Source of the DNA: Bacilli bacterium
Lineage (GTDB): Bacteria; Bacillota_I; Bacilli_A; RFN20; CAG-826
NCBI GenBank assembly: GCA_024687185.1
Contig: JAILEX010000053.1
Span: 1 to 48,450 of the forward strand
Reading direction: 5' to 3'
Length of the DNA stretch: 48,450 bases
Shown here: one piece after another, positions 40,299 to 48,450 of the stretch
Layout of the letters: each line of letters begins with the position of its first letter
Numbering within the stretch: the stretch's first letter is position 1
Program-made: the position numbers and the translations under genes
The notes under the pieces: generated by a model
Database searches by the model: none
What the model was told of the DNA's origin: nothing
Seen by the model: the letters and a program-made list of their open reading frames with translations, nothing else

Positions 40299-42605
40299 TT
40301 ATTTTTCCAAAAACTCCAATAGACGCTTGAATAAACGGTTCTCTTGGATTGGCTTGGAAAGGTGTGCGTTCATGCCCGCGGCCAAACACTTTTCGACGTC
40401 TTCTGCAAAAGCGTCGGCGGTCATGGCGATGATGGGGATTTTCTTGGCGTCTTCCCTATCGAGTTTACGGATTGCTTCGGCGCATTCTAAGCCAGTCATC
40501 CTCGGCATCCTTAGGTCCATTAGGATCACATCGTAATAGCCTTCTTCGCTGGCTTTGAATTTATCTAGCGCATATTGGCCATCTTCCGCGGGATCGACGA
40601 TCATTTCCTTGTCTTCGAGGATGGCGGAGATGATCTCCATGTTGATCTCATAGTCCTCCGCGACCAACACGCGCTTTCCTTTTAATATTTCATACGCGCG
40701 CTCGCTATATTCCTGTTCGCTTACCTCAACCGTGCTATTGGCGCCTTTTTCGAAGGTGAGGGTTACGACGAAGGTTGAGCCTACGTCGAGTTCGCTTCTC
40801 ACCTCGATTGTGCCACCCATCATTTCCACTAGGTATTTGGTGATGGCCATGCCTAAACCCGTGCCTTGGGTCTTATCGACGCGCTTGCTATCTTCTCTTT
40901 CGAAGGCCGAGAAGACCTTTTCGACGAATTCCTTCGACATGCCTATGCCATTGTCCTTGACCGTGAAGATGGTTTTGACTTGGTTTGGATCCTCGCATTC
41001 CTGCTGCGTGACACTTAGCTCGATATGGCCTCCGTCATTGGTGTATTTAACGGAATTGGAAAGGAGGTTAAGGAGTACTTGGTTAAGCCTAGTGGGGTCG
41101 GCATAGACCATTTTGTGGATGATGCCTTCCTTATGGATTACGAATTCGTGGTTTCTGGATTTCGCCTGTTCGCCAATGATGTTCTCCACACCATTGATAA
41201 TGTCATTTAAGTCGATGACAAGGGTCTTAAGGACCATCTTGCCGCTTTCAATCTTCGACATATCGAGGATATCGTTGATTAACCCTAGCAATTGGGCGGA
41301 GGAATAGGAGATTTTCTCAAGGCATTCCTCGACCTTGGGCGAATCGCCGATATTCTTCTTCGCCATATTCGTCATGCCGATGATCGCGTTCATGGGAGTA
41401 CGGATATCGTGGGACATATTGGAAAGGAATTCGCTTTTTGCCTTGGAGGCGTTTTCGGCTTGCGTCCTTGCGCTTGCGGCGGCTTGGGCGGCCAAATCGG
41501 CTTGTTTCCTCGCGCTTTCCGCCGCGTTATAGGCTTTGGTTAGGTCGGCGATGTTCTTCTTATTGACCAATATGAACACCACTAGGAACGCGGCAAGAGA
41601 CAAGGCGACGACGCCAACGGCGACGAAGGTTGCGACGTTCCTTGACGTCGACATGACGTTGATTAGGTTATCTAGCGTCCCTTCATAGGACATGATGGAG
41701 AGGAGGAACCAATCGCAATTGGGCAAGGTGCTTACGGCGATGGCGCGCCTTTCGTTGATGTTATAGTCCGGATTGACGTAGTCGGCGACGAAGATGAACT
41801 GGAAGCCCGTGGCCATATGGTGTTTCATCTTCTCTATCGCCTCTTCCTTACTCATGCCGATGGGGGTGATATAAAGATGGATCTTCTCGAAGTAATTCAC
41901 CATGTTCTCTTGGTTGATGATGGGGTTAGAGTAGACGAAGTCGCCATTATATTTGATGATGCAGGAGTGGACTAGACCATCTTCATTGTCTAGGTTCATA
42001 TGGGAGATGAAACTATCGAATTTGCGGCCAAGGACGAAGGCGGCGGATTCTGTTCCGCTTTCCATCTCTATGTTGGTTTTGAAGAAATAGACGAGGAGCT
42101 TTTCCTTCGTTTCGTTTTTGTTGCTATCTAGGGTTACCGTATAGGCCGTATCGGTGATGACGTTTCCAGCAGGCAAAAGGGTTAGGGAAGTGAATAGGCT
42201 TTCCTGTTCATCGAAATAGGTGCCATCGCTTGATTTGGTTAACTCTGGGCCCGCCAAGTTCTCGATATTGGCGTTTTCATCGATCAATCCGACAAACATG
42301 AAGTCGGTCTGGCCGCACCATTCCTCGGCGGTGGCGACCATTGCGGATTTGTCTCCGGCGACTTCCTTGACGTGGTTATAGATAAGAGTGCCTTCCTCGA
42401 TCCTGACGTCAGTTAGGGTTTCATAGTGGTCGATGACTTCCTTGGTGACGCCTTGGACGTAGTTATAGGAAAGGTCGGTGACGTTTTGCTCGTTTTGTAT
42501 ATGCATATAAACGGCGAGCGTGGTGAAGGTGGCCGTCGTGATCGCGGCTAGGGCGGCAATGCCGATAAGAACCGGTAGGTTACGTTTGATTGCAGAACGA
42601 TTCAT
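40299..42605 (-). CDS. Hybrid sensor histidine kinase with extracytoplasmic sensor and receiver domain
   Basis: 768 residues. Membrane segments near 12-34 and 330-353 flank an extracytoplasmic sensor (about 40-325), probably a dCache-like domain. A coiled coil rich in Ala and Gln follows (about 360-390), then HisKA with NMSHDIRTPMNAI (His399), HATPase_c with NLLSNSVKYTNDGG, DNGIGMS and GTGLGMAITK, and a C-terminal receiver with MDLRMPRMTG (Asp697). This type passes phosphate to a partner (HPt or response regulator) not seen in the window. It is next to the EAL gene on the same strand, separated by terminators, so they may not share a transcript. Confidence 0.93.
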   Translation of the reverse strand: MNRSAIKRNLPVLIGIAALAAITTATFTTLAVYMHIQNEQNVTDLSYNYVQGVTKEVIDHYETLTDVRIEEGTLIYNHVKEVAGDKSAMVATAEEWCGQTDFMFVGLIDENANIENLAGPELTKSSDGTYFDEQESLFTSLTLLPAGNVITDTAYTVTLDSNKNETKEKLLVYFFKTNIEMESGTESAAFVLGRKFDSFISHMNLDNEDGLVHSCIIKYNGDFVYSNPIINQENMVNYFEKIHLYITPIGMSKEEAIEKMKHHMATGFQFIFVADYVNPDYNINERRAIAVSTLPNCDWFLLSIMSYEGTLDNLINVMSTSRNVATFVAVGVVALSLAAFLVVFILVNKKNIADLTKAYNAAESARKQADLAAQAAASARTQAENASKAKSEFLSNMSHDIRTPMNAIIGMTNMAKKNIGDSPKVEECLEKISYSSAQLLGLINDILDMSKIESGKMVLKTLVIDLNDIINGVENIIGEQAKSRNHEFVIHKEGIIHKMVYADPTRLNQVLLNLLSNSVKYTNDGGHIELSVTQQECEDPNQVKTIFTVKDNGIGMSKEFVEKVFSAFEREDSKRVDKTQGTGLGMAITKYLVEMMGGTIEVRSELDVGSTFVVTLTFEKGANSTVEVSEQEYSERAYEILKGKRVLVAEDYEINMEIISAILEDKEMIVDPAEDGQYALDKFKASEEGYYDVILMDLRMPRMTGLECAEAIRKLDREDAKKIPIIAMTADAFAEDVEKCLAAGMNAHLSKPIQENRLFKRLLEFLEK

Positions 42606-42783
42606 CCTTCATATTCTAAACGAAATCCCTTATTTCGTATATTTCAAAACTCAAGGAAAGTCAAATTAATCGCATCTAGGGTTTTTGATACATATTGATG
42701 AAATTGCCATAAGGAAAAATAAGCCTAATCGAATAGGCGTTTTCGTGGGCTGTAAACGGAGCTTACGTTACCTTTGCCCAATA

Positions 42784-42830
42784 AAAAACCGCGCAATAGG
42801 GGAATTAAATCCTAAAAATGCGCGGTTTTT
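42784..42830. terminator. Bidirectional terminator between the EAL gene and the hybrid kinase
   Basis: AAAAACCGCGCA (42784-42795) pairs perfectly with TGCGCGGTTTTT (42819-42830). As the EAL gene ends at 42840, the hairpin would stop its minus-strand transcript before the kinase gene. A smaller hairpin GCCTA-N6-TAGGC lies near 42725. Confidence 0.9.
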
Positions 42831-42839
42831 ATGATATAG

Positions 42840-44732
42840 CTATTTCTTTTCGACAAAGAATTCGACCAACTCTTCTTCTGGCATTGGATGACAATAATAG
42901 AAGCCTTGGATGAAGTCGACTCCCATCTTGATGACCTTGTCCGCAAGCTCTTTGCTTTCCACACCCTCGAGTAGGATTTCCTTGCCGCCGGCATGGAGCA
43001 TGTCGAATAGGTTTTGGAAGGTCGCGTCCTGCTTATCGCCGATTAGGATGTCGGTTAGGGACTTATCGAATTTGATGATTGTGGCGGGTAGGTTGATGAT
43101 GCGGGCGATATTGGAATAGCCCGTGCCGAAGTCGTCGATCGCGATTCTAAAACCGACTTTGTGGAGAGAGACGATGTTCTCTATCGCGACGGGGTTATCC
43201 ATGACCTCGACGCTTTCGGTGATCTCGAAGACGATCTTGCTTGGTGAGACGTCATATTGCGAGGCAAGGAAAAGGACACGGGTGATTAACGTTGGGTCAA
43301 GAAGCTGAAGCGAGGAGAGGTTGATTTCGAGGAAGTCGAGGTTGTATTTGAGGCTATTGGAGATAAAGGCGAAGCTCTTCTCCATCACGATGTCGCCTAT
43401 TTTGGCGATTTTGCCTCGCTTTTCCGCGTAGGGGACCATAAGTCCTGGGAAGATCATGCCGAAGGTGCCATTGGCCAATCTAAGCAAGGCTTCCGCGCTA
43501 GTGAAACGCTTTCTTCTGGTGTCATAGACGGGTTGGTAATAGACGTCGAAGCTTTTCTCTGCGATGGCTTTCTCCAAGACGTTATCCAAAGCGAATAGGA
43601 GGTTGCCCTTCTCGCTGCGATAGGGGGTGATATCGAGATAGAGTTCGTTGGTCAGGTCGGAGAAGGTCGTTGAGAAGGCGACCAGGGATTCGATGTCGCT
43701 AAAGTCCTCTGGGCAATCCACGAGGGTAAGCCTAGAGATGAAATGGAAGTTGACCGTATCGGCCTTAATAAGCGAATTGAAACGCTCGTTTAATAGTTCC
43801 CTAAGGTCATTGTCCTTTTCCTTATCGTCATGGACGATTGCGAAGGTGCCTTGGTCTAGATAGTAGAGTATGCCGCTTTTATCGACCCTTCTTATGGTCT
43901 CGTTGACCCTATTTAGGAACGACCTAAGGAAGGTGGTGACCTGCCTATGGCCATACATGTTATAAAGCGAGGTGTGGTTGAGGGTGTGGACGAAGACGAT
44001 GCCGAATTCCTCTTTTAGCCCAAGCTTCCTATCCATTAGGGAGATAAAGGAATTGAAGCTAGGGAGCTGGGTCCTATAGTCGATGAAGTTCTCGGGGTTT
44101 TCGATGAAGACCGAAAGGATGAGAAGGGAAAGGGCGGTCGCAAGCATCTCAACCAAGATAAAGCCTAGGAAGAACTGGACTACGCTGGCCGCGATTTGAA
44201 GCAATAGGGCCAAGATGACCGTGATGAACTTCGACATATCGAAGAGCTTGCGGTTGAACAAGATGATCATGACCGCGCTAAAGGCATAGGCGTAGGCGAT
44301 GAAATATAGGATCAACGCAAGCGGCTCGCGGTGATAGGCGCCGACTTCGTAATAGAAGATCCAGTGGTTCCAGATGTTGGCGATTAGCAAAACCAACATG
44401 ACTAGGCCTGGAACGGTCAAAAGGGAGATGAGACCCTTTTTCCTTTTTAATGGGTAATAGATCTTGGCGATGATAAGGGAATAGAAGAAAAGCATCAAAG
44501 GGATCATGACCCTGAAGAGCATATAGAAGGTGTTGGCGGCGAATAATCCGTCCACGGGCATTCAGTCCACCGAGGCAAAAATGTCGGCGACACTTGATAA
44601 AAGGGTGATGAAAAGGAGCGCAAGATAAAGCTTGTTGCTTGTGTTTTTATACTGTTTTCTAACTATGACCGAGGCAATCAAAAACAGCAAAAGCGCGATG
44701 GCTGCGTAGTCGAAGTAGAGAATGAATCCCAT
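42840..44732 (-). pseudogene. Membrane EAL-domain c-di-GMP phosphodiesterase with degenerate GGDEF, split by an in-frame TGA at 44562-44564
   Basis: The ATG at 44732, with AAGGA seven bases upstream, starts MGFILYFDYAAIALLLF and 56 residues ending IFASVD, followed by TGA. The next codon in the same frame is ATG (44561), from which a 573-residue frame continues with membrane segments, a degenerate GGDEF domain (GGDEF replaced by DQGTF) and an EAL domain with intact SAEALLRL, FEITESVEV, AIDDFGTGYSN and QGFYY motifs. Joined, the two parts make one normal protein of about 630 residues. A Trp codon (TGG) changed to TGA would explain it. The shorter protein alone would lack its first two membrane segments; restart at the ATG is possible, since it is in frame. 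Confidence 0.75.
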
Positions 44733-44815
44733 ATCTATTTCCTTTCTTCACCCCTATTTTAGTCCAATTAGGCATTTTTGCCACAGTAGGTATTAATTAA
44801 GCCCTCCTTATAAAA

Positions 44816-44833
44816 CTATCGATTTACCGATAG
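44816..44833. promoter_or_regulatory. Inverted repeat CTATCG-N6-CGATAG in the divergent region
   Basis: CTATCG (44816-44821) and CGATAG (44828-44833) are perfect 6-bp arms. It resembles the CTATCA-N5-TGATAG repeats at 36666 and 39068 but differs at the inner base and in spacing. It lies between the EAL gene and the reductase gene, so it could serve either. Confidence 0.45.
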
Positions 44834-44857
44834 AAAACATTATGAACATAGGTCCGT

Positions 44858-44873
44858 CTTAATTATAATTAAG
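44858..44873 (+). promoter_or_regulatory. 16-bp palindrome that contains the -10 of the FabG-NfnAB unit
   Basis: CTTAATTATAATTAAG is its own reverse complement, and it encloses TATAAT at 44864-44869, about 40 bases before the ATG at 44910. The arms extend imperfectly (CCG...CGG) outside. A short hairpin CGGTC-CAACC-GACCG with a T-rich tail (44875-44897) follows, directly at the expected transcript start. Confidence 0.55.
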
Positions 44874-44909
44874 GCGGTCCAACCGACCGTTTCTTTTGAA
44901 AGGACAAAC

Positions 44910-45707
44910 ATGAAAGAAAAGTATTTCGATTATTCCGGTAAGGTCGTCGTCGTTACCGGAGCTTCCTCTGGCTTAGGGAAGCAAATGGCCGAAGGCTTCG
45001 CCGCCGTCCACGCCAATCTCGTCCTCCTCGCCCGCCGCGTCGAGAGGCTAGAGGCCACCGCCAAAGAACTCTCTGAGAAGTTCGGCATCGACGTCCTCCC
45101 CGTCAAGTGCGACGTCACCAACAACGAATCCATCGCCGCCGCCATCAAGGCCGTCAAGGATCACTTCGGCCACGCCGAGGTCCTAGTCAACTGCGCCGGT
45201 GGCGAAAAGGGAACCGGCACTCCCCTTCCCGATTTCAAGGACGAAGACTGGGAATTCACCCTTGCCCTAGACCTCACCTCCATCATGAAGATGACCAGGG
45301 GCTTCGCCAACCTCATGCTCGAAGGCATGGCCAATGGCAAGCAGACCTATGGCCGCATCATCAACATCGCCTCCATCTATGGCCTTGTCGGCAATACCGC
45401 CCTTCCCACCATCGCCTACCACACCACCAAGGGTGGCGTCGTCAACTTCTCTCGTGGCGCCGCCGCGGAACTAGCCACCAAGGGCATCACCGTCAACACC
45501 ATCTGCCCCGGCTATTTCTACACCGAGCTCACCGAAGAAACCCTTAAGAGCGACTATTTCCAGGCCTTCGCCAACCAGTCCGTTCCTATGAAGAGGTATG
45601 GCAACCCTGGCGAACTTAACTCCGCCGCCATCTTCCTTGGCGCCGAAGAGAGCAGCTACGTCACTGGCCAAGCCATCGCCATCGACGGCGGTTATACCTG
45701 CGTTTGA
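44910..45707 (+). CDS. FabG-like short-chain dehydrogenase/reductase
   Basis: 265 residues: VVVTGASSGLGKQMAEG (Thr-Gly-x3-Gly-x-Gly), NCAGGEKG (NAG region), IINIASIYGL (catalytic Ser), YHTTKGG (Tyr-x3-Lys) and the C-terminal SSYVTGQAIAIDGGYTC typical of 3-oxoacyl-ACP or gluconate-type reductases. It is NAD(P)H-dependent. Transcribed with the nfn genes after an 88-base gap that holds a strong hairpin. Its codon use is strongly C-ending, like the nfn genes, hinting at high expression. Confidence 0.88.
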   Translation: MKEKYFDYSGKVVVVTGASSGLGKQMAEGFAAVHANLVLLARRVERLEATAKELSEKFGIDVLPVKCDVTNNESIAAAIKAVKDHFGHAEVLVNCAGGEKGTGTPLPDFKDEDWEFTLALDLTSIMKMTRGFANLMLEGMANGKQTYGRIINIASIYGLVGNTALPTIAYHTTKGGVVNFSRGAAAELATKGITVNTICPGYFYTELTEETLKSDYFQAFANQSVPMKRYGNPGELNSAAIFLGAEESSYVTGQAIAIDGGYTCV

Positions 45708-45737
45708 TATTCACTAGTTTTAGCAAAGGACTATACT

Positions 45738-45768
45738 ACGGGGGACGGGTTACATCCTCGTCCCCCGT
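45738..45768 (+). other. Perfect hairpin between the SDR gene and nfnA
   Basis: ACGGGGGACG (45738-45747) pairs with CGTCCCCCGT (45759-45768). It is a very stable 10-bp stem without a U-run after it. It may be an mRNA-processing or insulating element or a weak terminator. Confidence 0.7.
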
Positions 45769-45795
45769 TAGCTTGTAAAAAGAAGGAGGTTATCG

Positions 45796-46653
45796 ATGTA
45801 TAAAATTCTAACCAAGAAATTTTTGAATCCGACCGTCGTCCAGATGGAAATCGAATCCCCGCTCGTCGCCAAAAAGGCCAAGCCAGGGCAATTCATCATC
45901 CTTCGCGTCGACGACATGGGTGAAAGGATTCCGCTGACCGTTGCGGGTACCGATCCCGAACGGGGCGCCACCAAGATCATTTTCCAGGTCGTCGGAGGCA
46001 CCACCGAAAAACTTAAGTACAAGGAAGCAGGCGACTATATCGCCGACTTCGTTGGCCCCCTAGGCGTTGCGACCCATACCGAAGGCATCAAGAGGGTTTG
46101 CATCGTCGGTGGCGGCGTCGGCTGCGCCATTGCCATGCCCGTCGCCCAGGAATTCCATAAGCTCGGCGCGGAAGTCACTTCCATCATCGGCTTTAGGAAT
46201 AAGGACCTATTGATCCTCGAAGACGAATTCAAAGAGGCCAGCAACAAATTAGTCGTCATGACCGACGATGGCAGCTATGGCCGCCATGGCAACGTCACCG
46301 TTCCCCTAAAGGAAATGCTAGAAGAGGATCCTAACCGCTTTGATTGCATCATCACGATCGGACCGCTCATCATGATGAAGTTCGTCGTTTTGGCCGCCAA
46401 ACCCTTCAACGTCCCCGTCACCGTCTCCATGAACCCCATCATGATCGATGGCACCGGTATGTGCGGCTGCTGCCGCCTTACCCTAGTCCAAGGCGACAAG
46501 AGGGTCATGAAGTTCGCCTGCGTCGACGGTCCCGACTTCAACGGTTACGAAGTCGACTTCGACGAAGCGATGAGCCGCAGCAGGCAGTATTTCGATTTCG
46601 AAAGACATGCCCACGAAGAGACCTGCAACCTCTTCAAGAAGGAGGTCAAATAA
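45796..46653 (+). CDS. nfnA: NfnA-type ferredoxin:NADP oxidoreductase small subunit (SudB/PyrK-like)
   Basis: 285 residues. FAD-binding beta barrel first (FILRVDDMGERIPLTVAG), then the NAD-binding domain (VGGGVGCAIAMPVAQEF) and a C-terminal [2Fe-2S] site made by GMCGCCRL (about 221-227) and FACVDG (Cys near 242). Together with NfnB it transfers electrons between NADH, NADPH and ferredoxin by electron bifurcation, important in strict anaerobes. It starts after AGGAGG and is followed by nfnB after three bases. Confidence 0.88.
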   Translation: MYKILTKKFLNPTVVQMEIESPLVAKKAKPGQFIILRVDDMGERIPLTVAGTDPERGATKIIFQVVGGTTEKLKYKEAGDYIADFVGPLGVATHTEGIKRVCIVGGGVGCAIAMPVAQEFHKLGAEVTSIIGFRNKDLLILEDEFKEASNKLVVMTDDGSYGRHGNVTVPLKEMLEEDPNRFDCIITIGPLIMMKFVVLAAKPFNVPVTVSMNPIMIDGTGMCGCCRLTLVQGDKRVMKFACVDGPDFNGYEVDFDEAMSRSRQYFDFERHAHEETCNLFKKEVK

Positions 46654-46656
46654 CCT

Positions 46657-48114
46657 ATGCCACCCAGAATGACACCCGATAAGCATCCGATGCCGACCCA
46701 GGACCCAGAGGTCCGTGCGACCAACTTCCTAGAGGTCGCCACCGGTTACACCGAGGATATGGCCGTAGAAGAGGCCGAAAGGTGCTTGCATTGCCCCACC
46801 ATGCCCTGCGTGAATGGCTGCCCCGTCCATATCCACATCCCCGATTTCATCGAGAAGGTGAAGGAAAGGGATTTCGAGGGAGCATACAAGATCATCTCCT
46901 TGTCCTCCTCCCTTCCCGCCGTCTGCGGACGTGTCTGCCCGCAGGAAAGCCAATGCGAATGCCTTTGCATCCGCGGCAAGGGCGCCGTTCCCAAGAAGGA
47001 TGAAAAAGGCGCCATCGTCAAAGGCGAAAACGGCAAGCCCGTCATGGTCAAATCCGAAGCCGTCGGCATTGGCCGTCTTGAGCGCTTCGTCGCCGACTAT
47101 CATTTGGCTCATGCCACCGAAAAGCCTGCAAAACCCGCCTTTAATGGCCATAAAGTCGCCGTTATCGGTTCCGGTCCCTCGGGCTTAACCTGCGCTGGCG
47201 ACCTAGCCAAACTCGGCTTTAAGGTCACCGTCTTCGAGGCCCTCCACGTCGCTGGTGGCGTCCTTGTATACGGCATCCCCGAATTCCGTCTACCGAAGTC
47301 GATCGTCCAAAAGGAAGTCGAAAACCTCAAGGCCCTCGACGTCGATATCGAAACCAATGTCGTCATCGGTAGGACCTTGACCGTCGACGAACTATTCGAA
47401 GAGGGCTATGAAGCCGTCTATATCGGTTCTGGCGCTGGCTTGCCCAAGTTTATGAACATCCCTGGCGAAGGACTAAAAGGCGTTTTGTCCGCCAACGAGT
47501 TCCTCACCCGTATCAACCTCATGAAGGCCTATACCGACCATAGCGATACCCCCGTCAACCACTCTAAGAAGGTTGCCGTCATCGGCGGTGGCAATGTCGC
47601 CATGGACGCCGCGCGTAGCGCAAAGCGTCTAGGTGGAGACGTCACGATCGTCTATCGCCGCACTAGGGAAGAGCTTCCCGCCCGTGCCGAAGAAGTCGAG
47701 CACGCCATGGAAGAAGGCATCAAGTTCGCCTTCCTCACCAATCCCACCAGGATCAATGGCGACGATAAGGGCAATGTCACTTCCATCACCTGCGTCAAGA
47801 TGGAGCTCGGCGAACCCGATGCTTCCGGACGTAGAAGGCCCGTTGAAATCCCCAATAGCGAATTCGATATGGAGATGGATGAGGTCATCATGTCCCTTGG
47901 TACCTCCCCGAACCCCCTCATCAAGTCCACGACCTCCGGTCTAGAGACCCAAAGGTGGGGTGGCATCATCGCGGACGAGGATACTGGAAAGACCTCCAGG
48001 GACCACGTCTATGCCGGTGGTGACGCCGTTACCGGTGCCGCAACCGTCATTCTCGCGATGGGCGCTGGCAAGAAGGCCGCCGCGGCCATTTCCAAAGAAT
48101 TGCTCGGTGAGTAA
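46657..48114 (+). CDS. nfnB: NfnB-type NADPH:ferredoxin oxidoreductase large subunit (glutamate synthase small subunit-like)
   Basis: 485 residues. Two cysteine clusters near the N-terminus, CLHCPTMPCVNGCP (about 44-57) and CGRVCPQESQCECLC (about 90-104), carry the iron-sulfur centres. Then FAD-binding VIGSGPSGLTCAGDL (about 168) and NADPH-binding VIGGGNVAMDAA (about 308), and a C-terminal GGDAVTGAATVILAMGAGK. Alone, it resembles GltD; the partner directly upstream identifies it as the Nfn large subunit. A perfect terminator follows. Confidence 0.9.
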   Translation: MPPRMTPDKHPMPTQDPEVRATNFLEVATGYTEDMAVEEAERCLHCPTMPCVNGCPVHIHIPDFIEKVKERDFEGAYKIISLSSSLPAVCGRVCPQESQCECLCIRGKGAVPKKDEKGAIVKGENGKPVMVKSEAVGIGRLERFVADYHLAHATEKPAKPAFNGHKVAVIGSGPSGLTCAGDLAKLGFKVTVFEALHVAGGVLVYGIPEFRLPKSIVQKEVENLKALDVDIETNVVIGRTLTVDELFEEGYEAVYIGSGAGLPKFMNIPGEGLKGVLSANEFLTRINLMKAYTDHSDTPVNHSKKVAVIGGGNVAMDAARSAKRLGGDVTIVYRRTREELPARAEEVEHAMEEGIKFAFLTNPTRINGDDKGNVTSITCVKMELGEPDASGRRRPVEIPNSEFDMEMDEVIMSLGTSPNPLIKSTTSGLETQRWGGIIADEDTGKTSRDHVYAGGDAVTGAATVILAMGAGKKAAAAISKELLGE

Positions 48115-48135
48115 TTCCTAACCCATAATCGACTA

Positions 48136-48168
48136 AGACTCTTAGGTTCGCCTAGGGGTCTTTTTCTT
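48136..48168 (+). terminator. Terminator of the FabG-NfnAB unit
   Basis: AGACTCTTAGG-TTCG-CCTAGGGGTCT (11 pairs, two G-U) followed by TTTTCTT. Confidence 0.92.
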
Positions 48169-48450
48169 ATCCCTAGCCGCACTAACATAAGGGTGAACCT
48201 AGCGGCCTCGTCCTTTTATCCTAATTTAAACGCGCGCGATAAGATCGCCTTCCATGGGGTCTTTGGGGGCTCTCCCTTCATCAATGAGAGAATCGATCCT
48301 GGAAAGACGCTTAAGGAAAATGTTGTCTCTACGTTTCTTCGCGCTAGAAGCGCGGTATACAACTATGCGGATTCCCTGCTTTAAGCGATGCGATAAACGC
48401 GAATCAGGCGAGGCGTGTACCCGATTTCCCTAGGAAACGGGAAGAAGTAC
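48169..48450. other. Right end of window, no supported gene
   Basis: About 280 bases. A GTG-started 63-codon frame on the plus strand (48193-48384) and an open minus-strand frame over nearly the same bases exist, but neither has a ribosome binding site or recognisable sequence. I see no RNA gene. Confidence 0.4.

Noticed and set aside
44562-44564. TGA read as tryptophan (Mycoplasma code 4) to explain the split EAL gene
   Set aside because: Several sound genes in the window end in TGA at sensible places, with overlaps to the next start (for example 19475-19477, 21674-21676, 31963-31965, 32727-32729, 45705-45707), so TGA is a stop here.
48193-48384. 63-residue GTG-started ORF at the right end
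   Set aside because: No ribosome binding site, no recognisable sequence, and an overlapping open frame on the other strand; not supported.

Overview
The window reads as one contiguous piece of a bacterial chromosome of moderate GC. I infer an uncultured, probably gut- or rumen-associated member of the Bacilli/Mollicutes-relative group of Firmicutes. The grounds are AGGAGG-type ribosome binding sites, TTGACA/TATAAT promoters, U-tailed terminators, lysine and c-di-GMP riboswitches, an AgrA/LytTR-type two-component system, CcpA-like operators, and many lipoproteins with acidic serine-rich linkers. TGA is used as a normal stop by several genes, so the Mycoplasma code does not apply. No rRNA, tRNA, CRISPR array or insertion sequence was seen.

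Layout. 1-7.0 kb: the 3' end of a thioester-reductase-like gene, a membrane metallophosphoesterase, a secreted endonuclease I lipoprotein, a CPBP protease and an Lgt-like protein. 7.2-18.2 kb (minus strand): a surface glycoside-utilisation cluster of two GH3 enzymes with permuted domain order, a carbohydrate-binding lipoprotein and a LytTR two-component system, with a CcpA-like site in front of the large GH3 gene. 18.2-20.1 kb: an AT-rich region, a c-di-GMP-I riboswitch, a frameshifted TasA/camelysin-like surface protein and a second secreted protein. 20.1-25.9 kb: an SDR, an ABC exporter remnant with an internal deletion, and a tightly coupled operon of YgbA-like, DUF454, two CydDC-like ABC subunits and an unlisted 43-residue membrane protein. 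26-30.5 kb: a phosphatase, pyrG, a GtrA-like protein and an AAA/DUF4143 ATPase. 30.6-33.5 kb: a lysine riboswitch with upstream operators, controlling a complete amino-acid ABC importer. 33.6-44.7 kb: signalling and surface genes, namely a TPM-like protein, a diguanylate cyclase, a small HTH protein, a protein joining two XRE domains through a membrane segment to surface B-repeats and BspA-type leucine-rich repeats, an Ig-like lipoprotein, a hybrid histidine kinase and an EAL phosphodiesterase broken by an in-frame stop. 44.9-48.1 kb: a FabG-like reductase and the NfnAB electron-bifurcating transhydrogenase.

How the parts may work together (inference). The window holds a possible c-di-GMP circuit: a synthase, a candidate hydrolase and a riboswitch in front of TasA-like matrix genes. 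Two of its members carry lesions that look recent. A second candidate system is the XRE-membrane-LRR protein: the same 17-bp inverted repeat (CTATCA-N5-TGATAG) lies on each side of its gene, one copy in front of a lipoprotein and one upstream of a small HTH gene. This suggests a surface receptor that is also a transcription factor.
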